From Mytilisepta virgata (lineage: Eukaryota; Mollusca; Bivalvia; Mytilida; Mytilidae): DNA of 64,000 nt. The position numbers were made by a program, and so were the translations under genes. The stretch covers positions 5,084,001-5,148,000 of the forward strand of contig JAPWFG010000015.1 in the NCBI GenBank assembly GCA_028015205.1, in the 5' to 3' direction. A model generated the notes under the pieces. That model searched no databases. It was given only the letters and a program-made list of their open reading frames with translations, and had not been told where the DNA came from. Of this stretch, positions 11,786-25,400 are shown piece after piece. The stretch's first letter is position 1. Every line of letters starts with the position of its first letter.

Positions 11786-14560
11786 CTGAAAGTGAATTTA
11801 AAGATTATTTGATAATTGTAAGGTTTACATGATATACATGTAACTTATAAACTATTTGTCAACTGCAACCTTAGTTTGAATAATTATTCCACATTAATAA
11901 TTTTATTCGCGGTTTCCAATTTGTTCTTTAACGGGGATATATCTCTGGGATAGCCATGTGTGCCTTTCTAAAATATCGAATATTTTACCAAAATTTACCA
12001 AAATAAGGACTCAAAATTGGAGCTGGTTAAAATAATATTCGGATTCAAGAAAGTCTAAAGACTTACAGAAGCATCACTATTCTAGCAACCGACTTCGTTA
12101 AATGTTAAAACTGATTTGTATTTCATATATGTTCAGAGGGAAAAGTGCAACGGCTTGATTTTTTCTGATATGTTAGGTTGTATTTTTCACTATTTACACG
12201 TATCTCCTATTTTCCCACCTCGTTTTTTCTCTCGTAATTTCTTCAAGACATTTGATTGCAGAATACTGTAATTTTACATATATTTTTTTATCATTTTATT
12301 GTCAAAATTTTAGCTCTTCGTATAAAGCTGAATGTGTTTTAAATACGAGATTTTAAACATTCCATTCTTTTGTGATAACAACGCCAAACACAGACATGAC
12401 AGATGCATTTGTGGTCAGCTAAGACTGAAAAATACTACTTAAAATGGTAAGAAACGCAGTCCTAATATTAGTGCTGGCCGCGATGATTCTTTTTTTCCGT
12501 CAAATAATTTATTAATCATGAAATAGGAAAATAAATCATAACCTCAGAACTATTGTTACATTTTAAATCTACCGTTACCCTATGTAGATTTTTTTAGCGA
12601 CGTTTATTCATTGCAATAAAATTACAATTACACCAGAACAAGAATATGCGAAGGAATACATTATGCATCTTTTCATAATGTAAATCTCATTACACATACA
12701 TTTAACTTTGTTTTTCTTTTAACTTGTTATTATAATAATTATTCGTGTGACATTTTTAATTTCCTCTCTGAAGGAGTCCTTTATTTTTCTATTTTAAATA
12801 TTCTCTAGTCGAAAACCTAATTCTGAACTAATTTGTTTGGCATAAGAATACGCATGAACATATTCCAATAGTGTCTAAATCTTTGCGAAGACATGTGTAT
12901 CCTGGGGCAGGGGCGTTAATTTTTTACCATTTTAACGTGCAAGATACTTAACTGATTGTATTTTAATAAACGTATCTCTACCAAGCTCCGAACGAGCAAC
13001 AATATTTGTCGCGTTTTCTATATATTTAAGACGTTTTTTACAAAATCGAAGGTGAACCTTTTCTAATGATGATTTGTGAAAAAAAATACAGGGGTCGATA
13101 TAAAAATATTTTTCCATCACTTTCCTTCGCTCTATAATAATCTAAGTACATGTATATATCCATATAGAAAATTTCAGAATGATATGTTAGAAATGGTCTT
13201 ACATGTACATGTACGAAATATCAAAACCATCGCAAAATGCCTAGATCGGTAAATCTATGCAGAAAGAGGTAAACGATTTAATTAAATATAACACTTTGCT
13301 AGCCTTTCTTGATAATAAATTCAAGAAATACCAAAGGGATATTCGAAGGATGTAAAAATCGAAACAACTGACAAACTATGGAGAACAAAGAAGACAAGAC
13401 CAAAACAATACATGCATAACAATTAAAAACTAAACACATATGAACAATATGGTTAAGGACACTTTATTCTAAGCTCCCATTGCTTTTAATCAAATTTTCC
13501 AAAAATTTGTATCGCTTCGCATTTTCAAGGCAATCCCCTTTATATTAAACAAAATTATTCTGGATTTTATATCAAATGTTTTGAAAGACCCTTGTTTTTT
13601 TTCTATATTGACTAAAAGTTGCTAAGTATTATAATATTGTGCGTGATTAGTTAGACTATTTTGAAGGAATTATAAAAGATTGTCATTATCTAGTAGCCTT
13701 TATTAATTGCATCAGGATTTGGTCAGAAAATAAGAGAGGCAATGAAAAATCTACGATCTTCATTCTATATTTCTTAAAGTGAATATGATAACCTAGTTTC
13801 CTATTGTACTCCCAATTTTGTTACACAGAAATTATTGTTAGATTTGACACAACCGGTATATGTCTTTGAATTATGACAATTACACTGTAATAAGTTACTG
13901 CCAATGTTGTCTATTCCTATACATGTGTTTCTTCTTCAGTCATGTATTATGATAATAAACTAAAACAACAAACACTAGTCATCTTAGAGAAAAGATGAAT
14001 TAAATTATCTTTAAGTTTTAGTTATTCATTTTTTAAATTTTTTATTTATATGTTTTTTTTTTTTTTTTTTTTTTTTGGAAAAAGAAGTTGGATTAGTTCC
14101 TCTTCGAGAAGCGTGAAGTGAAACCGAGCAACTACGAGAAATAACGTGCATAATTACATGTACTTTTTATTTCTCTTAATTTCATCTAGATTGAAAGGGA
14201 ATTTAAACAAGGGCATTTTTTATTATATTACATGCATTTTCTCATAGATTACTATTATAAATGAACGTTTTTAAGCGTTTATTTTGCTTCTTAAATGGGT
14301 ATTGTAGCTTTAAAGTGTTGCTTTATTTCTTTTAAACGAACTTATATTTTGTCTAGTTTGTACGTGGTTTCATATCAGTTAATTTAGTCTAAATAATGAT
14401 GAAATAAATAAGTTGAGCAAATGCACAACAAAGGAATAAAAACTGAAACAATTCTCTATAGACCCTAATTACGCCACTTGAGGGATGTCCCTTACCTGAT
14501 CACTGTCCATAGAACAACAAAAACAACGATATTCTTAAAAACCAAGTCGATGCAATGATA
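11786..14560. other. Non-coding stretch, no gene recognised
   Basis: AT-rich sequence with short scattered open frames that carry no domain motifs or paired splice sites. If the orphan TM exon at 11.7 kb belongs to a full gene, its extracellular exons should lie here on the minus strand, but none was convincing. A long poly-T run lies near 14050-14076. Confidence 0.5.
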
Positions 14561-14569
14561 TAGAGAAGA

Positions 14570-14740
14570 CATAGAATGTAATAGAGAATGAAACGGGGAA
14601 TGTGTCAAAGAGACAACAACCAGACCAAAGAGCGGAAAACAGTCCAAGGCCACCAATGGGTCTTCAGCTTAGCGAGAAAACACTGCACACACAGGGGTGG
14701 ACTTCAGTTTTCCCCTAAACAACAATTGATACTTGTTCAA
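14570..14740 (+). repeat. Dispersed repeat (GGGGAATGTGTCAAAGAGAC family), copy 1
   Basis: The segment GAATGAAACGGGGAATGTGT, CAAAGAGACAACAACCAGAC, then CAAGGCCACCAATGGGTCTTC recurs at 23024-23210 on the same strand, and its leading part recurs at 31514-31557 on the opposite strand. The small open frames across it are by-products of the repeat, because they occur in different frames in the other copy. Confidence 0.65.
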
Positions 14741-14963
14741 CGAAATGGACGCCAGAAGAAACTCCGAAATATACAAAAGAACCAGAATTCCAAAAAAACA
14801 CACAAGACTAACAAAGACTAGAGGTTTCTGACTTGGGACAGCCGCGAACATGCGGCGGAAGTGAAAATGTTTTTTGAGATCTCCCCCCCCCCCCCCCTCC
14901 CTACACCTCTAACTAATGTTGAATAAACAACTAGCAACGATACGCGCAGTAAAAAAAACTCAC

Positions 14964-15022
14964 TTGAAAAGAAGTCCGAGTCCGATGTTCCAGAAAAAAC
15001 TAATCAAAATGACAATGATCAT
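14964..15022 (-). CDS. Possible signal-peptide exon (orphan)
   Basis: An ATG at 15022 on the minus strand opens a 59-nt exon encoding a strongly hydrophobic N-terminus (MIIVILISFFWNIGLGLLF) and ending at a consensus GTGAGT donor. It could be the first exon of the membrane protein whose TM exon lies at 11.7 kb. It ends in phase 2 whereas that exon needs phase 1, so at least one intervening exon would be required and none was found. A chance match is possible. Confidence 0.3.
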
Positions 15023-15459
15023 ATTTACACTATTTACATATGAATATTCTTTAAAAAAAAAAAAAAACGAAAAAAGTCGAGAATGAACGCACGAATATTT
15101 TTTTTTGAAACAATGTTATATTACTTGGTCTGTCAAAATGAGAAATATTGGATATGGCGTGCAATGTCAAGAAAACGACATCATATCTCGGAAATTAGAC
15201 ATCTGGCTTTTGCAATTGAATTTAAACAGGATATAGATGACGTTTTCATTAAACGAAATGATAGTTTCTGCGCAAGTTTGAAAACTACATATGATCAACG
15301 CACTACGATATATTTGTTTCGGGTTTTTATTTTCGTAAGAGCCAAACGTATTGACAAGGGACGTCAATATGCAAGAAAAAGATTTTCTACAACCCGGATA
15401 TTCCCAAATTATAAATGAGCAGACGTTTTGTATTGATGTGTAATATTTAAGAGTGCACA

Positions 15460-18400
15460 CAACAGTTTTTCTTAGTATTTTTCATGACGTCATGAATTGA
15501 AGGTACATACTCAAAAGATTGATAGCTGGACAATTGGCTGTATCATATACCCATAGACAACCATATATCAAATAAAACATATTTCTTCAAGCTTTCACTG
15601 TATATAATGTTTTTAAGGAAATCCTTTCCAAATTATCACCTTAACAGAAAGAAAACTGGCACTGGCAAAAAATAGGTCTCCCCCCTCCAAATATCCCAAA
15701 AACAGACCAACTTCAGAGCATCCTAGCAAGATTTGCTGCGTAATTTAGAGAACTTAGTATAAGTGAATTCCAAAGTACACATCCAACTGGTTTCAGCACA
15801 TGTAGTTTCAGGGTACATTCGCCGGCTTCCAAAATTGCTACATGAACTGATATAAAAATGTTGTGTTTTCACCTACCCTATTTCCGGATGTTTTTAGAGT
15901 AGTCTCCCATTAATAAAACTGCTATGAAAAAAATTATTTTTTTACATTTCACACATTTTGTCACACTTAAAATAAAGCCAAGACTCTAATTTAAATAATG
16001 AAACCAAAAAACAATCAAAGATCAATATCTAGAACTTACAAATAGAGGGAATTCCATACCTATGACGTAATATATTTTGGAAAAAACCACTGGAATTTTA
16101 TACGAAACTGTTGTTTGCATTCTAAACTCCTGCTCAATTAAGCATGATGGAAGGCGAAATTTGTTTCTCATTTATCATTCATTAAGCATTATTTAAAAAT
16201 TTTAGAAAGTGTAACATTGTTTAAGATAAAATTACACGTAAAAAGTTTAGTAATGCCAGTAATGCCAGTATCATATCTCAAAAGTCACAAACCAGAACGA
16301 AAAAAAAATTTTTCGCAGACATTGAATCTATATAACATTTGACAATTCACGAAATGATTTCTCATGTGCATTTCAAGTGCAAGACGTTAATAGAATCAAA
16401 CTCGATGCAGTACCAATATTCGAAGCCAATGATCTCTATTTTCTAAGCGGCAAATTATTATGTGAATCAAACGATGGTTATTAACAGAATGGTATTGAAC
16501 AAAAGCAATATGTTCGTATCAGAATTAAAGTTACTGATTGCAAATTACATATGTTACTAGAAAAGTTTGTATTAGGAGAAAACGCCCACGTTTATCAGAC
16601 CAACAAGTCATGTTTATCGTAAAGATACTAGTATAAAAATGATACATATACAAAGTAAATCCAACAAACCATTTTATCTTTACAAATATCAATCAATACA
16701 TATTCAAACATTGTAGATACATAATTGTATTACGTGGTTCAGATTATCATTTATTGCACTGAATATGTTGAAGGCAGACACAAACTTTCTTGTAAGTACA
16801 TACATAGAATAGTCCATTCATATGAAAAAAGTAACGTAATGTTATATAGGTTTAATGTATCTGAATAAACTATCTCGTGCAATACATGTTTAATGTTGGT
16901 TTATTGGTGTTTCAAAACGTTTTCAGTGTCATCGGTTATACATTGGTAACCATTATCAGGGAAATTGCATCATTGTTTGTTAAGATCACTAGTTAACGAG
17001 ATTCCTTGCCATACTTAAAAAGCATCAAACAGTTAATCATATTTTAAAATGTGCTAATAATTAACTTTATTTGTATATAAAAGCTGAACTTCTTGACTAA
17101 CTTTCAATAATTATGGCAAGTTTGGTGAAACTATTTCACATTGTACAATGTTGTAGTTTTAGAATAAATTTGATAGTTTATCCAATAAGATTTAAGGGTT
17201 GCCTTTTGAGGCCATGTTTTTCACCATTTTCTTACGAAAACGTGGAAGTGTTGAAAACAACTTTTTGCGCTACCCTTGCCAATGTCTTGTAGTTTCAAAG
17301 AAAATAGACTTTACCTACACATCTACGTTCCATTGTAGCCGCCATTTGTGCTCAAATAACAAAAATAATCTTTGTGAAGGTCTCCCAATCATCATATAAT
17401 TTTTATTTTAAATTAGGAATTATAATTTCGAAGCTTTAAAATTTCAAACCTTGAGCCATAGGGATAAAGAATTGTATCTGGGCGTTCTAACATATATTTG
17501 TCCTGTATATTTTTCTTCAAATTGACTCCGCTGTTTAAGATTCAACGATGAATTGCTTGTCGACGGCAGTAAAGCGATGACAATAGGTTACCTGTCCAAA
17601 TGTATATTTTTTCACATAATTATAAAAAGACTTACTTCTTATATTAACGAAATTATTGCAAACAGCTTTAATTATGTAGAATCAAAGCCCAAACAATAGA
17701 AATATTCGTGCGCATCCCACTTTGATGTTATGCTATTCTTGACTTGGAGGACTACTGACAAAAATTATACACACAAAGAGCAGTAGCGTTACTACATAAT
17801 AGACTGTCTTGTGTGAAAAAATTGTTTATCTACAGTTAAACGTTTTTTTATTGTTTTTATTTGGATACCGTAAGATAAAATACCACAGAACACAGGGCAT
17901 CCTGATATTAATCTAAGAAGACATTTATTCCTTCGAATGACCCAAAAAATAAGACACATGTTTTAATAGTTTCAAAGAATAATAAACGACACAATGGATA
18001 ACTGGAAAGGTTAACAATGGCACACCGATCAATAAACGCCGCAACAGACAGAACCCCGGAAATAAAAGTACAAGATCACAAAACACAAACATATAGTGTG
18101 AAGATGTTCTGAATTAACAGTGGTGGGGCTTAACCTATTTTATGGGTAAGAAAAACATATAACCATTAAACGTGTAAAGTTACAATTATTTGATTTACTG
18201 ATCTTTTGTGTAGCTCTCGGGTCTCAGTTGAATACTTTTAGGGTCTTGATGCCTGACAGTGTGTAAAAGGTGGGAATGATAAAATTACGATATGTATGCA
18301 TCTTTCCGATACTTTGCGTCCTTAGCATCTTTAGATAATGGTATATCCTTTCTGGATGAAAACTTATTTAGCAAACATATTGGTACATATTGATGTCAGA

Positions 18401-19440
18401 TACTTTTTCAAAACCGTTTTGCAGTCGACATAACTGAAAGGACATAAAAATGAATGACCGTTTAAATGAGATAAAACAGTATGTTAGATCATGTCTAAAA
18501 ATATCCAAGTTGGAAATTTATGCAACGCATACCGTGGCATGAATGATGAATAAACAAAACCAACTAAATGAAGAAATTGTAAAAAAAGATGGTGTGTAAT
18601 TTGCTAATTATGTTTATAACAGTAATTTGCTAATTATGTTTATGACAGACTTCTTAGCCAGGAATACGAGGAAATGCGTCTAAAAAGGTCTCTTACGAAA
18701 TTCTTTTTCAAATACCAAGATTTGGTTGAAAAATATTCAGTATCTTCTACTACTATCATTGAAGATTGTTTTTTATAACTTATCTTGGTGTTTTGTTTCT
18801 ACTTTACCAACTTTGACATCAGCATATCTATGTTGATTACCACCACTGGTACTTTTATGCCGTAATGGAAGCGGGAGGTTTGGCGCGCTGTAAAACCTAG
18901 ATTCAACCCACCATTTCTTTTGAAATGCCTGTACCAAGTCAGGACCATTACGGTTGCAATTTTCCAGTGGTGTGATACCAGTTTTGTCACACGTCTTATG
19001 GACTTGCGAGTTTTGTTAATACTGTTATGTACCTTATTTTCTCAGTGTGTGACAATTTAACATTTAATTTCAACCACAAAAACCTTGCAGGCGACAATTT
19101 GCTATAACTATTTTGTCTTCAAAAAAGTTTAAATCTGCAAGAAATGCCTCCTAACTATTAAGAATTTAATTAATAACAAACCTTTAGTATATATATGATG
19201 AATGTATGTCTAGTTAGATATTTAAGAGGTTTGTTATTGGAAATACATCGATTAATATTGTTCGCAATATTATAGTTTTATATTTGATGTTTCCTATGGT
19301 CTAAACCAACTATAAATTCGATGAATGATGTCAGAGAAATCGAAGAATATTGAGGATTACGGATAAAGTAATGATGTACTACTGCAATTCATGTTTTATC
19401 ATATGTCAATGTTTTATAGAATAAGACTAACCCACACACA
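15460..19440. other. Intergenic stretch, no gene recognised
   Basis: About 4 kb of AT-rich sequence separating the orphan minus-strand exons from gene A. It holds short frames without recognisable domains and a local duplication of AATTTGCTAATTATGTTTAT near 18598-18650. Any promoter or 5' untranslated exon of gene A should lie in its right end, but no core promoter motif was convincing. Confidence 0.5.
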
Positions 19441-19451
19441 CATTTTCCTTG

Positions 19452-22400
19452 ATGTTGAGGCAAATGGAATCTGGCCAATACTGTATCGCCTGTCGTCGTG
19501 CTTCAGAAACATGTCACTCGATAAAGTATTGTGTTGATTGCGAAGAGGGTTTGTGTGAACAATGTTGGCGAGCACACACCAGGAACAAACTGACATTCTG
19601 TCATTCATTTGTTGATATAACTTTAGTTACGTCTCTGCCTGTATCTTTAGTTCATTCTCGTCAAGTGTGTAATAAGCATCCAGTTTTCAAAGTTGATCTG
19701 GTGTGCACTATACATGACAAGGTTTGCTGCCGCCAGTGTATGCTGGAAAACCACAAGCCATGTAGTTTAGTTTTACCAATTGAAACAGCAGTGAGTAAAA
19801 TAAGAGAAAACTGTGAATCGGAACGTTTGGCAAAGGAAAGTAGGAACATCCATCAAATCATTGGTAATATCGTGGATTTTGGAAACAGAAACATACAAAA
19901 TGTGCAGATTCAGAAGGAACAAATATTAAAATCCATATCAGCAGTTAGATCCAAATTTATGCAAGCTTCAGATAATATAGAGGAGAAATTGGCCACCAAT
20001 TTAAAACAATCGTTCGACTTTAATGTAGAAAGCATTAAAAAATATAGAGCCGAAACCGCTGAGATGAGAGATATAGCTCTTGTTTATCGCGAGGAAATTG
20101 ACTTTATACGGAGTCATGCATCCGAAAATAAGGCTTTCTTACTTATCGAAAGACTGAAAAATGATCTATTAAAGGATATAGCTAAAATGCAAAGTATAGT
20201 AGAAAATGTAAAAAATGTAAAACTATTATACGCAGACACGAGTGACTTTGAAGTCAAATCAGTTGGAAAGATAGTTGTTGTAAATGGACCTTGTCCTATC
20301 AACTATACAATTTGTGAAGTATTATCAAGGACCTTTAAATATGAAGGTAATTATCAGTATCAAGTTACAATCGCAAGGACGTTAAACATTTTACAAGGAA
20401 GTAATTGTGATCAGATGATATACTGTTCAAATAATCAGATAATGCATTAAATAACTGACTTGTTTACAATTTGATAATTGAAAACCTACGGTATTTAGCC
20501 AATGTTATGAAAACTGGCGATACTTTATAAATTGAATTAGATAAAGTAATTTGGCACAAAGTGCGAATCAATACTTACATGTATTACATAATTACAATTT
20601 GGTATTACATAATGTTATACAATTTAGTCTTATTATCTACCTTATTTTGGTTTTTTAATCTATTTTATTTTATTTTATTTTTTTTTTAGAAATTTCATAT
20701 AACAAATTTATATTTTTCTAATTTTTCTTTTGCTTTATTTGTTATTTATTTAATATTTATTTTAAAGTTTGTTCATTTATTTATCTGAATTATTTCGGGG
20801 TGTTCTGTAAAACACACTGAAACCCATTTTGTTAACAATTCTGATAAATCAATATCGCACCGAGAAGATATATATTAATATTAACTGCATCTAATTGCAA
20901 GAATCTTTCCTGATGTTCTTAGCCAATGATATCAATCAGAAGAGTGTTATTTATGTTGAGATGTAATGGATTTCTAGTTATTCAAAAAGTTATAGGAACA
21001 CTTTTGCCCAGCACTACATCCACTACGTTTTTTAAATATAGGTTTCCTTCTTTTTCATTACTTAATTTAAAATTGTTTTCCTCATACAAATATCTTATTT
21101 AAATTTGTTTCATTTTAGGTGACAGTGATGTGCAAATTGAAACAAAAATCAATCAAGAAGATGAGGTTAGTACTAATGTCTGTCTGTATGTTATGTGAAT
21201 TATTGTTGATACAAACACACCTATAATGCATACTACTAAAATATTAATCGTTATCAAACAGTAATATTTTCAAACACTACAATGTGGTTAGTTTCTATTT
21301 CTCAAAGCTCTAAAATCAATTTCACAAACATTCATACAGTTACAGGACATCAATAGCATCAAAACACTGTAGATCGGATATCAGACTAAAATATCACAAA
21401 ATGTTTGCTACCGGGACCCCTATACATGTATTAGCTCTGATTGACTTGATTATTTCGCTTTGTCTGCTTTACCATATTGACCCTCATTGTTTTGAATGTT
21501 GCTCGAAAAAAATAAACACAAACTGTTTCAGACCTTTAAATTATTTTAAGATACTCGATGAAAGGCACCCTGTCATTGTATTCACAAATAAGTAGGAGTT
21601 ATAGAGGTGGTACTTTTAGTTTATTCGGACAGTTACTCAAACCACCATTTCGTCTGAATAATCGTACAATTCCGAAGTTTTGCGAACTCCCTGATGCAGT
21701 ATAACACTTTTGTGACAGCTCGATATTCTCAGAAACGTATGGGAAATACGCTCTAATAAGCAAAAGAGAAAATATTATATATAATGAAAATTAAGTTTTT
21801 GTTCTTTAAATGTTCCGTAATGTAACTTTTCAAGCTAATATCATTTATTATATTTCAAAAAGGATATGTTTGAAGAGGGTTGTTTCTACGAAGATATAGA
21901 AGAGGCTACACATGGAATAACACATTCGGGGGAGCCATCCTATGTCACATCTGCTGGTAAGTATACATCTGAATGTGAAGTATACAGTTGATACATGTTT
22001 ATATTGCATCTTAGTTAAAGGGAATTGTTCTGATAAATACATACAAAGACTAACGATTTAAGATTATATACAATGCATCTCGTTTAAGGGGGTACCCAAC
22101 ACTTTGACTAAATAGATTTGGCTCGTTTAGTTTTCATAAAATTTTGTAGAAATATTTACTTTGACCTGTTGACAAAAATATAAAAATTTCAAAAAATTTG
22201 AACCATAAAATTTACGGTAATAATTTCATTGGATATATAGCAGTTTGACAATCACTGATTTTGATCACTGAGAAGCTTGATTTTTCTTTACTAATAGTAT
22301 ATGATTCAAACGTTCAGTTGATTTTTAGAGAGTTAACTCCCTTATGTATTCTGTACCCCTTTAATATATTTTGAAGATTAATTTAGATACACATGTACAC

Positions 22401-25400
22401 GTACCATTATCAATAATAAACTACAAAAGGATCAATAGTTTATATGTTCTATTTAAGGTCCTTACGTTACTTTATCTGCAAAAGACATATGTTTAGAACA
22501 CAAGATTCATGCTGGGAAGTTCACAGAAGTCTGGATTGGTAAGATTAATGGTCTTTATGACAGTATCTTACTTTTAAATTTCAACACAAGACAGCTTTTT
22601 AGATATGATGGTAACGATTTTATCTTTTTCCCTGAATATAGTTTATGGTTAAGGGAAATTGTGTATTTGCCAAACTCTCTCTATTGATAGTTATTTGAGT
22701 AGCAAAATCATATAATGAATGTTATAACTTTAACGAAGTAGGCCAGGGCCTATTCATTTGATGTTTTACTCAATTTTATTGAGAACAGATATAATCAAGA
22801 CGACATTTGTGAAAAGTTTGGAGAGGAAAATCCATGCAACGAAAAGATATAAAGTAGAAATAGAACAAACAGAGGGCCATAGCTCTTGGAATTGCTGCAA
22901 GATTTATTCTTGTTGTTCATTGTAAAAGATCTGACACCATTTAGGTATCAGGACCATAAATAACGACGTAATTCTTGTCATTATCGACAAACTTCGGAAA
23001 CGCGATATATATGTACCTGACAAAATAGAGAATGGAAACGGGGAATGTGTCAAAGAGACAACAACCCGATCGAAAGGCAGAAAACATCCCAAGGCCACCA
23101 ATGGGTCTCCGACGCAGAGAAAAATTACCAGCTATTTTTATACAGCCCAAGGCCACCAATCGGTCTTCAAATGGGTCTTCAACACAGCGAGAAAATCCGG
23201 GTTATTTCATACAGGCCGAAAACAAACAACAAAACGGGTTTCGACTATGGAAACATAAATCTGCGCATTCCTGCTTTAGACTTTTGGTTTAATCAATTTT
23301 TTGTCAAAAAGAAATAAAAAAGTAATTGAATTTACGGTCACAATCTATTAGGGTGCGTATATCTTCAGTTGCTTCTTGTTTTATAACGTATTGTTTTCAC
23401 GTATGCAATAACCTGTTGACTCCAAGTCTGTCTTGCAGTTCTTCATTTCTGTAAATGTATTATTTTCTCATTATTGTCTTTGTGTTGAATATTTGTCTTT
23501 ATTTACAAGGTTCACTAAGAAAAAATGATAAAGTTGTTGTTAAAAGAATCATAAGAGGAGGACTGGATGTTCGACTGGAACTGTTGACAGAAACATCACA
23601 CGAGAACATCATCAAATTCCATGGGGCATTTGTAGAAAAGAGTATTCAATGTTTAGTGTTTGAGTTTATGTCAAGCTTGGATCTTATTCAATACTTGAAT
23701 ACGATAGAGGGACAAAAACTACATGGAGTGGAGCTACTATCAATTGCATCCCAGGTAAGATATATTATAGTAATAGATTTCATCCCACAATATATTACAC
23801 AGTTAGATCTTTGCATCAACTAGCATCACGATGCCGTGTTTTCTATCTTAATCATCACACAATAAGTCACCCAATTATATCTTAAATTCCTCATGCTCTC
23901 ATTTACGAAACTGTACCTTTCTTTTGTTACAGTAAATACGTCTTCAATAAGACATAACGTACCGAAATTTTATCCTCAGAAATATGGATTCAAGAAATGT
24001 TGAATACTGCATTTAATCTTCAATAGATTGCAAGAGGAATGGCCTACTTGGAATCAAAGCATATTGTTCACGCCAAATTTCAAGCCAAGAGGGTGATGAC
24101 TGGAGAAAACAGAGAAGTGAAAATATCCGGACTGGAATATGGAACAGGTAGTCTAATTTTACGAGTAAACCATATCATTCTGTATATAAGCTTTAATGGG
24201 TCATTATCGCAGTAATCATCCTGTTATATTTTAGCAATAATCAAATCATCGCATCGTGTTAACGGTAGATGACTCGCGGCAAAAATAATATTTCTCTAAT
24301 ATAACTTTAGTGACTGATGATATATTCTAACTACTTGAATACTCTTTTTCATTCGTCAAGAAATCATACGAAAGTACAAATCTGGCTCCTAAAATTGGAA
24401 TCTTCCCATTCCCTGAGTTGTAAGTTTTCTGTTTTACATTCTTTTATATACATGTTGTTAATAGTGAACCGAATGCATATCTAATTAATCTATCTTTTCA
24501 CAGTGCAAAAGGTTGAAACATTGTATGACTACACTCCCATGAACAGCGATGAGCTCTCATTCAAGAAAAATGAGTACATAACTGTTGTTGATAGAGAGGA
24601 CATAAACTGGTGGGAAGGGGAAATAAATGGTCAGAGAGGGTTTTTCCCTACGAATTATACAACTCAACCACATCAGTATGTTGGTAAGTACACTGGGATA
24701 GTAATTGAACATTTATTATATAAAATGTGTATGCTTAAAGACAATTGTTGTATCAAAACGTATGAAATTTTTGTTCGTTTTGTATAATGGTGTCTAGGCA
24801 GGATAATCATTTTATTCGAACATTTGTGTGTAATTGTTAATAATACCTAGTCGACTCCATATTTTAAATTTTACGGACAATTTTTTTCCCAAGAAACCAC
24901 GGTCGCTGTGGAAGAATTCTGAATTAGAATTCCCTGAATAGATAATAAAACTTAGATGTGCAAAAACGAAATATGTATCATTGTGAACGGACGGACTGAC
25001 AAGAGTTCAATTATTTATAATGCAAAGAAAACCATAAGTTAAACTTTTTCCTTTGAACAAGTCAGAGTCAGGACCAGCATTAAAACAACATTATCAAAAT
25101 TTGAGGAAGGTCCATTGAATTTTTTACGAGTTGTCACACGGAACATTTAGGCTGTTGAACGGAAGCCTGCCGTACGTACCATTCTAATAAATGAATACAT
25201 TGAACTAAAAGTGCAAGTATCTATAGATATTTATTTATGAAAAAAAATAATTCTCTGACCGTTATACCTTTCTTATTTTGCATTTATAATAACTTTTAGT
25301 CATTAGCGCTTTAAAAAATTGCGTTTAAACACCATATTTTGTAATTGTTAGATTTGGGTAATAACAAGTCTTTCATTACAATCTATTTTTCTATAATGTT

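Noticed and set aside
15083..15460. Overlapping plus (111 aa) and minus (97 aa) open frames
   Set aside because: No recognisable motif in either, no paired splice sites, and base composition like the surrounding non-coding DNA.
18799..18990. Minus-strand 63-codon frame
   Set aside because: Short, without domain features; it looks like part of a non-coding repeat.
23032..23317. Two overlapping frames of 86-90 codons
   Set aside because: They run through a dispersed repeat whose other copies at 14.6 and 31.5 kb use different frames.
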